This document shows, one piece after another, positions 48,188 through 59,707 of a stretch of 64,000 nucleotides of DNA (position 1 is the stretch's first letter; each line of letters begins with the position of its first letter). Made by a program: the position numbers and the translations under genes. Under the pieces are notes generated by a model. It did not search any database, was not told where the DNA came from, and saw only the letters and a list, made by a program, of their open reading frames with translations. The DNA is taken from the NCBI GenBank assembly GCA_036250195.1, contig JAVHZZ010000003.1, positions 89,727,418-89,791,417 of the forward strand, in the 5' to 3' direction. Source of the DNA: Mixophyes australis (taxonomy: Eukaryota; Chordata; Amphibia; Anura; Limnodynastidae).

Positions 48188-49303
48188 CAAAGTCAAAAAT
48201 ATGTGGATGCCCCTTCTAATTAATGTGTTTGGCCATTTCAGCCACACCTACTGCAAGTGCATAAAATCAAGCATACAACCATTCAATAATTATAGTCAAA
48301 CATTAGCAGTAGAATGTGTTGTGAAGAAGATCTCAGTGATTTTCAACTTGGCATTGTCATAGGATGCCATCTAGAAACAGCAACAGCTCAGTTGCAAAGC
48401 GGTAGGTCACACAAACTTCAGTATTGCCAAGTGCTGAAGTGCGTAGTACATAAAAATCACCTGTCCTCATTTGCAATTGTCTGTACTCAGTTGCAATACT
48501 CATTGCTGAGTTCAAAACTGCTTCTTGAGTGCAAGAACTGTTTGTCAGGAGAATCTTGCTATGGATTTCCATAAGCGGCTCAGATCACCATGTACAATGA
48601 CAAACATTGACTTGTGTAGTGTAAAGCATATCGTCATTGACTTTTGAGCAGTGGAAATGTGTACTCAGTAGTGATGAATCATGCTTCCCTATTTGGTAGT
48701 CTGGCATATAAATTGGGTTTGGTGTATGCCAGGAAAACATTTCCTACCCAAATGCAATAGGCCAACTGTAAAGTTTGGTGGTGGATGAGTAATAGTCTAT
48801 AGCTGTTTTTCATGGTGTTGCCTTGATTCCTTAGTGCAAGTGAACAGAAGACTTAATGCTATAGCATACAATTACATTTTAGAGAATTGTGTACTTCTAA
48901 GTTTGTGGAAACAGTTTGGGGAAAGCCCTTTCCTGCTTCAGCATGACAATGCCCTCGAGCAAGTTCCATCAATAAATTATTTCCTCAGTTCGGTGTGGAA
49001 GAACTTGACTGGCCTTCATACATCCCAGACCTCAACCACATTGAACCCCCCTTTAGGTTGAATTGTAGTCAGGCTTTATCTCCCAAAAACGGGCCTGACC
49101 TTACTAGTGCTCTTGTGACTGAATGGAAGCAAAACTCTGCAGCCATGTTCCAAAATCTAGTGGAAATCATTCCTTGAAGATTAGAAGCTGTTATAGCAGC
49201 AAAGGGGGGACCATTTCCATATTCCTGTCCATGATTTTGGAATGAGAAGTTCAGCAAACACATATGTATGTAATATTTGGGTGTCCACATACTTTTGGCC
49301 CTG
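48188..49303 (+). mobile_element. Decayed Tc1-like transposon
   Basis: Ends are 'caaagtcaaaaatatgtgga' and the reverse complement of 'cagggccaaaagtatgtgga', flanked by TA at 48186-48187 and 49304-49305. Length of about 1.1 kb is close to a full Tc1 element minus small deletions. Confidence 0.8.
48314..49177 (+). pseudogene. Tc1-like transposase remnant
   Basis: Fragments in all three plus frames are recognisable: an N-terminal 'CCEEDLSDFQLG', then 'RKTFPTQM' and 'AYNYILENCVLLSLW' with 'FLLQHDNA'. That is the second catalytic Asp region, followed by 'EELDWPSYIPDLNHIEP', the conserved PDLNPIE region with the third acidic residue. Multiple stops and frame changes make it non-functional. Known role: DDE cut-and-paste transposition at TA. 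Confidence 0.82.
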
Positions 49304-49305
49304 TA

Positions 49306-51598
49306 GTGCATACATTTCAACTTTATGCAGATCAATTTGCTAATCTCTTTTGAATTGACACATGAAGCTATCATTGAAATATCCCATAATTTCTCTTAGT
49401 TATGTATTTTTACATCAATGGGCTATGTATAAGATCCAAATGTTAAGTGCAGATTGAACGTGTAGAATACTTGTGACCTACTTTTTAAAGTTACATTGTT
49501 GTTTTCTTTACATTTAATAATTATCAACATGAAAAAAACAGTGGTATAATTTACATGTTTATGTTCATTTGACCTGGAAATATAACAGAATTAGTATGGG
49601 TAGTATATTGGTTAATGAGCCTTTCGAGAATTACAATATTTTATTTTCCCAAAGGTATCTTGTCCCCTGATACACATTCTGTCATATAAAGATTGCAATC
49701 ACAAACAATCCCCATCACAAGAATGCTGCTGCCAGTTTCCATTAGTTACAGATATTCACTTGTCTGCTTTGTTTATCTGCCTATGATACGCTTTGTTACT
49801 GTCATAGACTAACTTCTATGGTATATGTCTTGGGTATGGAGCATAACTTTATTTAAACCTACCTTGCATTCTGCCAAAATTATATGTTAAAATAAAAGTT
49901 ATTTATATTTCATGAATAAGATAAGCAACCTGCTTTTTATATTAATGCATTTTTCATGTATATTGGCTTTAGGAGTGAATTTAAAGAAATGCATTTCAGT
50001 TTATATACCAGCATTAAAAGCCTTTTTACTACTTCTTCAAACAGATGTCAGACATTTTCGTATTAAACAAGAGAAATTTAATAACAGGTGAATGGGCATT
50101 GCAGAGCTGTCAGGTTCTAAATCATGTATAACAGCTACTTATTCGGGTAAATGCACTTTGAATGTTATACTATATTCTGAAAATTAAATTTGATTTGCCT
50201 ATTATTTTAAATCATAAATATTCCTATATCTGAAATCTAAGTGTATAGAAAGAGGAACCCACACATAGTCACAATACTGTATTTTTGTACTTACTACTGA
50301 ATCAGATGAAGTGGTGTGTAAAATATAAAAATATATAAAACCTCTTATGTTATTTAGTAAGGATGCCATAAGACCACATACCTTTTGGTGTTTTACATGC
50401 GATTTTATGCTAGTACACATGCTAGTGAAAACACAAATCAAATGCAAATGCATTTGTCAGGATGAGGACCTAAGTAGAATATTAAATGTCAGGGTCCCAA
50501 ATAATATATTAAATTGCTAAATAGAAATGACCATGATTTTCCCTTAGATAAAAGTTGTTGTTTTTTTCTTTAAAACATTTGGCCAATTAGCCCATTGGGA
50601 GGTAATTAGGCAGACATTCTGTCAGTAAGATAATTAATATATTGAGACCACAGCCATGCATTGTCTTTGATCCTGTGTTTCCTATTTAGTGGAGATGGTG
50701 TAATAAGGCATTGTACAAAACAAAGTACCCCCTAGGTAGGAAAGTGTAAATGAGGGAAAGCTAGGTGATAAGGGAACAGCTTAGGCCAATACAAAATATA
50801 GAAATATTAACTTCAGAGAAAATTCCTTCATATTTCTGATTTTGTGACATCAGTGTGCCGCTACTCGGGGCGGAAACCGCAAAACGGATCTGAAGCCTAG
50901 ATACTAACTATATAGGGAATAGCCGCAGTCACATGTCTTTTGGAATGAGATCTACTATTGTTGTAATTCCATCATATTTGGTATTTAATTGTGCAAGAGG
51001 TTATGACTGGTTTATTGAAGTGGGAGTTATGTCTTTAGGAATATATCTGAGAAAAGTTAAGAAAGGTCAAAACTTTAGGAATAGTTTTGAGCAAACCATA
51101 GTTGACACCCAGGGGACATCTCCGCCCCCACGTTAGCATCCACACTGCTCCTCTGAATTCCATTCCATCTCAGTTTGCTTATATCTTTGTGTGTGAAGGG
51201 ACAAAGTGTAAGTCTTTTGGGAAATTAATCAACATTGATAAGCTATCCATCTTCCAAGCCAATTTTCCTTGGCGCAGATCATATACTTCATATGTAAGTT
51301 TATATTTTAAAACTTTGTCATTTTTATTTTTAAATCCAGCTTGCCATATATTTTGTTATCTTTTATTAATTGTTTTTTATAACCTGTAAGCATTCTACTT
51401 TTTGTATATTAAATCTAAAAATGTAATAAGTGCTGTCCTTATTGCTTTAAACAAATTCACTGCCTGGTTAGAATAGATTGATTGCTTGGCTGTGTTTACC
51501 CTTTTAATACCAGTGTGGGAAATGTTAACTCTTTTAGCTACCAGAGCACAGGGTGTGCGCAATTGGGTAAGTAAGTCATAGGCATTCTATGGGCCTTA
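49306..51598. other. No gene seen
   Basis: AT-rich sequence with short frames only. A CpG-containing patch at about 50855-50905 has no recognisable identity. Confidence 0.45.
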
Positions 51599-51974
51599 TA
51601 CGTACTTTAATGGCCAAAAGTTTTGAGAATGACACAAATATTATTTTTCACAAAGTCTTCTTCCATATTTTTTATGATGGCAATTTGCACATACTCCAGA
51701 ATGTCATGAAGATTGATCAGATGGATTGCGATTAATTTAAAATTCCCTATTTGCCATGACAATGAATTTTATACCAAAAACAACTTTTCCACTGCATTTC
51801 AGTCCTGCCCAAAAAGGACCAGCTGACATCAGGTCAGTGATTCCCTGGTTAACACAGGTAAGAGTATTGACGAGGACAAGGCTGGAGATCACTCTTTCAT
51901 GCTGATTGAGTTAGAATAACAGGCTGGAAGCTTTAAAAGCATTTTGGTGTTTGAAATCATTGTTCTTCCTCTGT

Positions 51975-52227
51975 TAACCATGGTTAACTGCAAGGAACAC
52001 GTGCAGTCATCATTGCTTTGCACAAAAAGGGCTTCACGGGAAAGGATATTGCTGCTAGTAAGATTGCACCTGAATCAACCATTTATCAGATCATCAAGAA
52101 CTTCAAGGAGAGAGGTTCAATACTTGCAAAGAAGCATTCAGGGCGCCGAAAAACAATCATCAAGCGCCAGGACCATCTCATAAATTTGTTGCAGCTGCGG
52201 GTTTGGAGCACCACAGTGCAGAGCTTG
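51975..52227 (+). pseudogene. Tc1-like transposase, N-terminal half
   Basis: 'LHKKGFTGKDIAASKIAPESTIYQIIKNF' style sequence is the first helix-turn-helix of the paired-like DNA-binding domain, followed by 'GRRKTIIKRQDH', the GRPR-like region. The reading frame runs into the LTR insertion at 52228. Frames upstream of 52018 are shifted, so the start is damaged. Confidence 0.78.
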
Positions 52228-53945
52228 TGTCACGGGCACTAGGAGTCTTTGCCCAGGATATCACCAGATGATGTTCTTACCAGAGTAATATAGCTGGTAC
52301 TATGGTCCTCTGGTAGCAGGGTAACAACGGAACAGGAGAATCAGCAGATGGTGAGAGAATGCTCAATGAAAGTCTATGACTAGCAGCAACTGGTAATGAC
52401 TTAGATGTATGAACACGAGGAATCAGATGGACAAGTAAACGTGAGGAGAGTCAGTGGTCTGCGTACAGCAAGTTGTACCACTGCTATAGTGAGGAGGAAT
52501 GTCCAGGAGTAGAGAGGAGGTAGTGAAAGTCATTGGTCTGCGTATAGCAAGTTGTACCACTGTCTATAGTGAAGGAATGGGTTCCAGGTGCAAGTAGGTA
52601 ACGGGGAAGTCAGTGGTCTGCGTACAGCAGGTTGTACCACTGCTTATGTGAGAGGATACTTGAAACTGGTGCCAATGGGAAACAGGAGTCAGTGATCTGC
52701 GTTCAGCAAGTTGTGCCACTGCTATATATATACACTGCTATATATATGAACACAACACAGTCCAGACGAATATGCAATACAATAGCAAAGTCAATGGAAA
52801 GTATGCATACTGCGGTTCAGGAGAGCAGGCTGTCAAGGAGAAGTGCAGGGATACCTGAACGGCTGAACGCCGGCAGGAGGAGAGACCACTGGAGGATGGA
52901 AGCGGTAATCAGGTTGGTGCAGCGCACGAAAGGTAACCGGTAATCAAAGGAGCAATACTCAGGAAGCAGTAGTAAGTAAAACTGGAAACATGATGAACAC
53001 GGAAGAGTTGAGGCTGTCTGGTATCCGGCAGTATTAGCGGAGGCAGCGGAGGGGGACACGCTGAACACAGGAGAGTAGAGGCGGTCTGGAATCCGGCAGT
53101 AGTAGCGAAGGCAGCGGAGGGGAGACACGCTGAACACAGGAGAGTAGAGACGGTCTGGAATCCGGCAGCAGTCGCAGATAGGAATCAGTGGAGAGCTGAC
53201 ACGATGAACACAGGAGAGTAGAGGCGGTCTGGAATCCGGCAGTAGTAGCGAAGGCAGCGGAGGGGAGATACGCTGAACACAGGAGAGTAGAGACGGTCTG
53301 GAATCCGGCAGCAGTCGCAGATAGGAATCAGTGGAGAGCTGACACGATGAACACAGGAGAGTAGAGGCGGTCTGGAATCCGGCAGTAGTAGCGAAGGCAG
53401 CGGAGGGGAGACACGCTGAACACAGGAGAGTAGAGACGGTCTGGAATCCGGCAGCAGTCGCAGATAGGAATCAGTGGAGAGCAGACACACTGAACACAGG
53501 AGAGTTGAGGCGGTCTGAAATCCGGCAGCAGTAGCAGATAGGAATCAGCTGAGTGCAGACACGATGAACACAGGAGAGTTGAGACGGTCTGAGATCCGAC
53601 AGCAGTAGCAGATAGGAATCAGCTGAGTGCAGACACGATGAACACAGGAGAGTTTAAGTGGTCTGGAAACCACAATCGTAGTAGACAGGAATCAGCTGGA
53701 GCTGAATACACGAGGAAACACAGGAACACCTTCAGAGGCTCATGGGGAATGAGACTCCAAGATCAGGCAACTAGGTAATGATCACAGGTGGTTTAAATAG
53801 GGAGGGTTGCCTGATCATCCAATTAATTAAAAGCAACAGGTACTGAAGGTTTCATAAGGGCTGCACATGCGCAGACCCTCAGGATGGCGGACGGCCACGG
53901 TTCCTGAACACAGGAGAAATGGCACTCACAGTCCGGTGAGTGACA
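52228..53945 (-). repeat. 3' LTR (1718 bp)
   Basis: It contains a 'cagtggtctgcgtacagca' array (52440-52735) and a longer array of about 45/90-bp units with 'gaacacaggagagtagag' and 'cggtctggaatccggcag' (53030-53660). Relative to the other LTR it lacks the roughly 200 bp corresponding to 58590-58790 but has more units in the second array. Confidence 0.95.
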
Positions 53946-56900
53946 GTACCCCCCCTTTTAAAGGTGGGCACAGAACACCTGGAACCGGGTTTGTCCGGAA
54001 ACTTGGAATAAAACTTCTTAAGAAGAGCTGGTCTCAAAGTGCTCCTCTTAATGAACTTGAACTGGCCGAGGTGCTGAAGGAGGACCGAGAAACGGTTGAT
54101 GATAAGAGGTTTGAGCAAAGACACATGGAAGGCATTGGAAATACGAAGGTTCTTAGGTAGTAGAAGTTTGAAACAAACTGGATTTATCACTTGAATGATC
54201 CTATACGGACCAATAAAACGAGGAGCGAACTTCATAGATGGGACCTTCAAACTAATATTTTTGGTTGATAACCATACACGATCTCCGATTTTAAGTGGTG
54301 GAATAGCCCGTCTCTTTTTATCTGCAAAAGATTTATATCTGGCAGATGTCTTCTTTAAACAGGTTTTGACCTGAGACCAAATATTTTTGAAGGTCTGACA
54401 AACAGTCTCTACAGCAGGAACTTGGGTGGGAGGGAGGGCAGGAAATTCCGGAAAAGACGGATGGTGACCGTAAACCACAAAGAATGGAGTTTTAGAAGAT
54501 GATTCATGATACATGATGTTATGAGCGAATTCAGCACATGGAAGCAAATCTACCCAGTTGTCTTGGTTGGCTGAAGAGAACATCCTTATAAAAGTCTCAA
54601 GATCTTGATTGACCCTTTCGGTTTGTCCGTTTGATTGAGGATGGTAGGAGGATGAGAGTGATAATCGGATACCCAAGGTCTTACAGAGGGCCCGCCAGAA
54701 TCTGGAAATGAATTGTACTCCTCTATCTGAAACAATCTCGGAAGGACATCCATGAATACGGAAGATTTCTTTGATGAAATAATCAGCCAGAGTAGATGAA
54801 GAAGGTAAACCGGTCAAAGGAACGAAATGTGCCATCTTCGAAAATCTATCCACAACTACCCAAATAGTATTACACTTTTTACTAGGAGGAAGATCAGTAA
54901 CAAAGTCCATACTAATATGGGTCCACGACTTGGAAGGAATGGGTAGTGGTTGAAGCAAACCCGCTGGAGTTCTGCGGGGAGTCTTAAACTGGGAACACAA
55001 TTCACAAGCAGCCACAAAATCTCTGATATCTCTCCTCATAGAAGGCCACCAGTAACTTCGAGAAAGAATTTCAAAAGTCTTGTGTTCACCAGAATGTCTA
55101 GAAAAACGAGAAGAGTAAAACCACGAAAGGATTTTCTTCCTAAGAGCAGGAGGCACGAGGGTTCTCCCAAATGGTAGCACCTTAGTGGAAGAAGCAGCCA
55201 GAGAAACACATTTGGGGTCTAATATAGAGTGGTTAGGACCATCTTCAACGTCTGAGGACGTCACAAAAGCTCGAGATAGGGCGTCTGCTTTTTTATTTTT
55301 TGCAGCTGGTTTGAAGGTTATGATTAATTCAAAACGAGAAAAGAAAAGAGACCATCTTGCTTGACGAGGATTCAAACATTGAGCAGATTGTAAATATGAC
55401 AAATTTTTATGATCAGTAAAAATTGTCACAGGATGACGAGCTCCTTCCAACAAATATCTCCCTTCCTCTAATGCTACTTTTATAGCCAGCAACTCCTTGT
55501 CCCCGATGGTATAATTCTTCTCTGCAGGCATAAGACCCCGAGAGGAAAAGGCACAAGGAGGAATTTTTGTTGCTCCGATCTTTGGGAGAGAATGGCTCCT
55601 AAGCCAACATTAGAGGCATCTACCTCTAGGAAGAAGGGAAGCGTCACATCAGGCTGTCGAAGAACAGTAGCGGAGGAGAAGGACTCTTTGAGAAACTGGA
55701 AAGCTTGAAGGGCCTCAGAGGACCATTGTTTAGTATTGGCCCCTTTACGAGTTAGGGCCACAATAGGAGATGCAATCGAGGAAAAATCTTGAATGAAGCG
55801 TCTATAGTAATTGGCAAAACCTAAAAAACGCTGAATTGCACGAAGAGTAGTTGGCTGAGGCCAATGTAATACAGCATTCACCTTTTCTGGATCCATCTGA
55901 AGGCCAACTCCGGAGACAATATATCCCAGAAATGGAATCTGGGGCAACTCGAATGAACATTTTTCTAACTTGCAGAATAATGAATTTTTCCGGAGTCTGG
56001 AAAGGACCTCTGCCACATGTTGATGATGAGAAGGCAGGTCCTGAGAAAAGATTAATATGTCGTCCAGATAGACGACGACACAAACATATATCAAGTCCCA
56101 GAAGATCTCATTAATGAAACCCTGGAAAACAGTGGGGGTGTTACATAACCCGAAGGGCATTACTAAATATTCATAATGCCCGTCTCTGGTGTTGAAAGCT
56201 GTCTTGCATTCATCACCGGACCTGATTCAAATTAAATTATAGGCACCACGAAGATCCAACTTGGTAAAGATCCGAGCTCCCTTGATACGGTCAAATAACT
56301 CAGTAATTAATGGAATGGGATACCGATTTTTGATAGTTATGGCGTTAAGTCCACTGAAATCTATGCAAGGACGTAATGACCCATCCTTCTTTTTTACGAA
56401 GAAAAAACCTGCTCCAGTGGGAGAGGTAGAAGGTCGAATAAATCCTCGCTGGAGATTCTCTTTGATGTACTCAGATGTTGCTTGAGTTTCAGGTAACGAA
56501 AGTGGATACACACGACCCCTGGGAGGAGTCTTACCAGGTTGAAGATCAATCGGACAGTCCCACGAACGATGAGGAGGAAGACGTTCAGACTGAAGTTTAT
56601 CAAATACATCTGCAAAAGAAGCATACTGAGGAGGAAGTCCCGGTGAACAAGGTGAAATGGAGGATTGCTGTATCTTGAGAGGAACGACTTGAGAGAGGCA
56701 ACGATGATGACACTCAGACCCCAAGACGTAACTTGAGGAGTGTGCCAGTCAATCTGAGGAGAATGATGTTGAAGCCATGGAAGGCCTAATACAATCGGAC
56801 TGGTGGTAACAGGAAGAATTAAAAATGAAATTTCCTCCTGGTGTAATACACCAATTTGAAGGGTTACTGGAGATGTACTCTGGGTGATGAGACCATTAAT

Positions 56901-57125
56901 AATGCGTGATCCATCGATAGCAGTCACAGTAATTGGTATTTTCAAAGTAATCAATGGTAGGGACCATTGATTCACGAGAGATTTAGAAATAAAATTTCCT
57001 GCAGCTCCAGAGTCAATAAGTGCTTGGGACATGAAAGATTTGGTAGCAAAGGAAACAGTAACATCAAAAGCACAAACTTTTAATTTCATAGAACATGGAG
57101 AGGACTCCAGGGACCCTAACTTCAC
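53879..57125 (-). pseudogene. Ty3/Gypsy pol, broken
   Basis: The protease frame 57125-56394 has the catalytic 'ALIDSGA'. The frame shifts near 56720-56740 into RT (56724-56227). A TGA at 56227-56229 in the RT interrupts it. RT continues at 56160 with the 'YLDD' catalytic box and RNase H ('FLEVDASNVGLGA'). A second frameshift near 55570 leads to the long frame 55531-53879 with the rest of RNase H ('NYTIGDKELLAI') and integrase. Integrase has the HHCC finger (His pair near 'HSGEHK', Cys pair 'CELC') and D-D-E residues at 'DFVTDLP', 'VSDRGVQF' and 'QSNGQTERVNQ'. The C-terminus has 'FHVSLLKP' and 'FPDKPGSR' but little between them, so the chromodomain appears deleted. The frame runs through the polypurine tract into the LTR. 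Confidence 0.92.
53946..53960 (-). other. Polypurine tract
   Basis: Minus-strand AAAAGGGGGGG adjoins the 3' LTR with a short GTAC. It would prime plus-strand DNA synthesis. Confidence 0.85.
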
Positions 57126-57139
57126 CTCTCCAGAACTGG

Positions 57140-58072
57140 TTAGGGCCTGGCATTTCCCGATTTTTTAGGGCATGAATTAAGCATATGAGTAGAATCAGCA
57201 CAATAGATACAAAGTCTATTTTTTACTCTTCGGTCCCTCTCCTCTGAAGTTAATTTGGAGCGACCTATCTCTATATGTACTACCGGAGATGAAACTTGGC
57301 GAACTTGAGGACTTGAGCGAAGAGGTGCTTTATATGAAGTTGTTTTTTCAGACTCTCTTTCCCGAAATCTCATGTCTACACGATGGCAAAGAGAAATCAA
57401 ATCTTCTAGAGAAATAGGTAATTCTTGAGTAGTCAGTGCATCTTTAATTTTATCAGAAAGCCCCTGCCAGAAGGCGGCAATTAAAGCTTCAGTGTTCCAC
57501 TGAAGTTCAGAGGCTAATATCCGAAATTGAATGACGTACTGGGCTACAGTACGATAACCCTGACGTAGACGGAGGATGCTGGATGCAGCGGAAATAACAC
57601 GACCAGGTTCATCAAATACACTTCGAAATGTGGAAATAAATTTGGCACTATCTTGTAAAAATGGATCATTTCTTTCCCACAGAGGGGAAGCCCATGCGAG
57701 AGCTTGTCCGGAAAACAAAGAAATGAGATAGGCCACTCTGGAACGATGAGTAGAGAAATTGTGAGGTTGAAGCTCAAAATGAACTGAGCATTGATTTAGA
57801 AAACCTCTGCATGTTTTGGGGTCTCCATCATATTTTGAAGGAGTAGGCAGGTGTAGCGTGGAAGCAGTAGACACCTGGGATGGCACTGGGGAAACGGATG
57901 AAGGCACAGGAGCATCAACAGTAGCTGTGATATTTTGCGCAGAAGTTCCTTGGGAGGCTAACGCCTGGCAACATTGCAGCAATTGTTGTTGGCGAACATC
58001 CTGTTGTTCAATACGGGTAACCAGATAGTGCAGCATCTCTTTAGCTGTAGGTTCCGATCCTGGGTCTGTCAT
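57140..58072 (-). CDS. Ty3/Gypsy gag (310 aa)
   Basis: Open from an ATG 13 nt inside the LTR boundary to a stop at 57140. The N-terminus has a Gln-rich helix ('VRQQQLLQCCQALA'). The centre has the retrotransposon gag fold ('RGFLNQCSVHFEL', 'AWASPLWE', 'AQYVIQFRILASEL'). Near the C-terminus (about residues 287-300) is a CCHC zinc knuckle of the form C-x2-C-x4-H-x4-C ('CIYCADSTHMLNSC'). It would form the particle and bind RNA. It is followed after 14 nt by the protease-containing frame, so pol expression would need frameshifting or readthrough. Confidence 0.9.
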   Translation of the reverse strand: MTDPGSEPTAKEMLHYLVTRIEQQDVRQQQLLQCCQALASQGTSAQNITATVDAPVPSSVSPVPSQVSTASTLHLPTPSKYDGDPKTCRGFLNQCSVHFELQPHNFSTHRSRVAYLISLFSGQALAWASPLWERNDPFLQDSAKFISTFRSVFDEPGRVISAASSILRLRQGYRTVAQYVIQFRILASELQWNTEALIAAFWQGLSDKIKDALTTQELPISLEDLISLCHRVDMRFRERESEKTTSYKAPLRSSPQVRQVSSPVVHIEIGRSKLTSEERDRRVKNRLCIYCADSTHMLNSCPKKSGNARP

Positions 58073-58073
58073 G

Positions 58074-58083
58074 GCCTGATCTT
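58074..58083 (-). other. Primer-binding site complementary to the element's own 5' end
   Basis: Minus-strand AAGATCAGGC begins two bases after the LTR and ends one base before the gag start codon. It does not start with the TGG usual for tRNA-primed sites. Complementarity to 59516-59525 fits the self-priming known for Tf1 and sushi retrotransposons. Confidence 0.65.
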
Positions 58084-58085
58084 AC

Positions 58086-59702
58086 TGTCACGGGCACTAG
58101 GAGTCTTTGCCCAGGATATCACCAGATGATGTTCTTACCAGAGTAATATAGCTGGTACTATGGTCCTCTGGTAGCAGGGTGACAACGGAACAGGAGAATC
58201 AGCAGATGGTGAGAGAATGATCAATGAAAGTCTATGACTAGCAGCAACTGGTAATGACTTAGATGTATGAACACGAGGAACCAGATGGACAAGTAAACGT
58301 GAGGAGAGTCAGTGGTCTGCGTACAGCAAGTTGTACCACTGCTATAGTGAGGAGGAATGTCCAGGAGTAGAGAGGAGGTAGTGAAAGTCAGTGGTCTGCG
58401 TATAGCAAGTTGTACCACTGTCTATAATGAAGGAATGGGTTCCAGGTGCAAGTAGGTAACGGGGAAGTCAGTGGTCTGCGTACAGCAGGTTGTACCACTG
58501 CTTATGTGAGAGGATACTTGAAACTGGTGCCAATGGGAAACAGGAGTCAGTGATCTGCGTTCAGCAAGTTGTACCACTGCTATATATATGTGAGGAGGGG
58601 CACGAGGAGATGAATGGAATACAGAGGATACACGGGCGGCACACGGAACTTGATCCCACGATGATAACCACAATACAATAATAACTGACAAGCACTGCTT
58701 GAAGTATACAAAGTCACTATAGAGATCCAGGTAATAGAAAACAAAGTCAATAGTAACAATAGCTTCAGTAGATGGAAGACTCCGGAGATGAACACAACAC
58801 AGTCCAGACGGATATGCAATACAATAGCAAAGTCAATGGAAAGTATGCATACTGCGGTTCAGGAGAGCAGGCTGTCAAGGAGAAGTGCAGGGATACCTGA
58901 ATGGCTGAACGCCGGCAGGAGGAGAGACCACTGGAGGATGGAAGCGGTAATCAGGTTGGTGCAGCGCACGAAAGGTAACCGGTAATCAAAGAAACAATAC
59001 TCAGGAAGCAGTAGTAAGTAAAACTGGAAACATGATGAACACGGGAGAGTTGAGGCTGTCTGGTATCCGGCAGTATTAGCGGAGGCAGCGGAGGGGAGAC
59101 ACGCTGAACACAGGAGAGTAGAGACGGTCTGGAATCCGGCAGCAGTTGCAGATAGGAATCAGTGGAGAGCTGACACGATGAACACAGGAGAGTTGAGATG
59201 GTCTGGAACCCGGCAGTAGTAATGGAGGCAGCGGAGAGCAGACACGCTGAACACAGGAGAGTTGAGGCGGTCTGGAATCCGGCAGCAGTAGCAGATAGGA
59301 ATCAGCTGAGTGCAGACACGATGAACACAGGAGAGTTGAGACGGTCTGAGATCCGACAGCAGTAGCAGATAGGAATCAGCTAAGTGCAGACACGATGAAC
59401 ACAGGAGAGTTGAAGTGGTCTGGAAACCACAATCGTAGTAGACAGGAATCAGCTGGAGCTGAATACACGAGGAAACACAGGAACACCTTCAGAGGCTCAT
59501 GGGGAATGAGACTCCAAGATCAGGCAACTAGGTAATGATCACAGGTGGTTTAAATAGGGAGGGTTGCCTGATCATCCAATTAATTAAAAGCAACAGGTAC
59601 TGAAGGTTTCATAAGGTCTGCACATGCGCAGACCCTCAGGATGGCGGACGGCCATGGTTCCTGAACACGGGAGAAATGGCACTCACAGTCCGGTGAGTGA
59701 CA
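58086..59702 (-). repeat. 5' LTR (1617 bp)
   Basis: Same ends and arrays as 52228-53945. On the minus strand U3 would be short (59702 to about 59527) and R plus U5 very long, because the TATA box lies near the start of the LTR. The tandem arrays are therefore in the transcribed leader. Confidence 0.95.
59516..59556 (-). promoter_or_regulatory. Predicted promoter and self-primer of the Ty3 element
   Basis: Minus-strand TATTTAAA (59556-59549) is followed 23 bp later by TTGCCTGATCTT. The ten bases GCCTGATCTT (59525-59516) lie about 30 bp from the TATA box, where transcription should begin. They are the exact reverse complement of the primer-binding site next to the LTR. The same motif is in the other LTR at 53759-53768. 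Confidence 0.65.
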
Positions 59703-59707
59703 GCTTG

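Larger units (their letters stand above)
52228..59702 (-). mobile_element. Ty3/Gypsy LTR retrotransposon, Tf1/sushi-like
   Basis: The 7,475-bp element has LTRs at 52228-53945 and 58086-59702. Each starts TGTCAC and ends GTGACA, and GCTTG target duplications lie at 52223-52227 and 59703-59707. Order on the minus strand: LTR, self-complementary primer site, gag, protease, RT, RNase H, integrase, polypurine tract, LTR. Integrase after RT/RNase H defines Ty3/Gypsy. gag is open; pol has at least two frameshifts and one stop, so this copy is not autonomous. No envelope frame is present. Confidence 0.95.

Noticed and set aside
52817..53490. Minus-strand frames rich in Leu/Pro/Ser in the LTR arrays
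   Set aside because: They follow tandem repeat units of the LTR and lack any domain.
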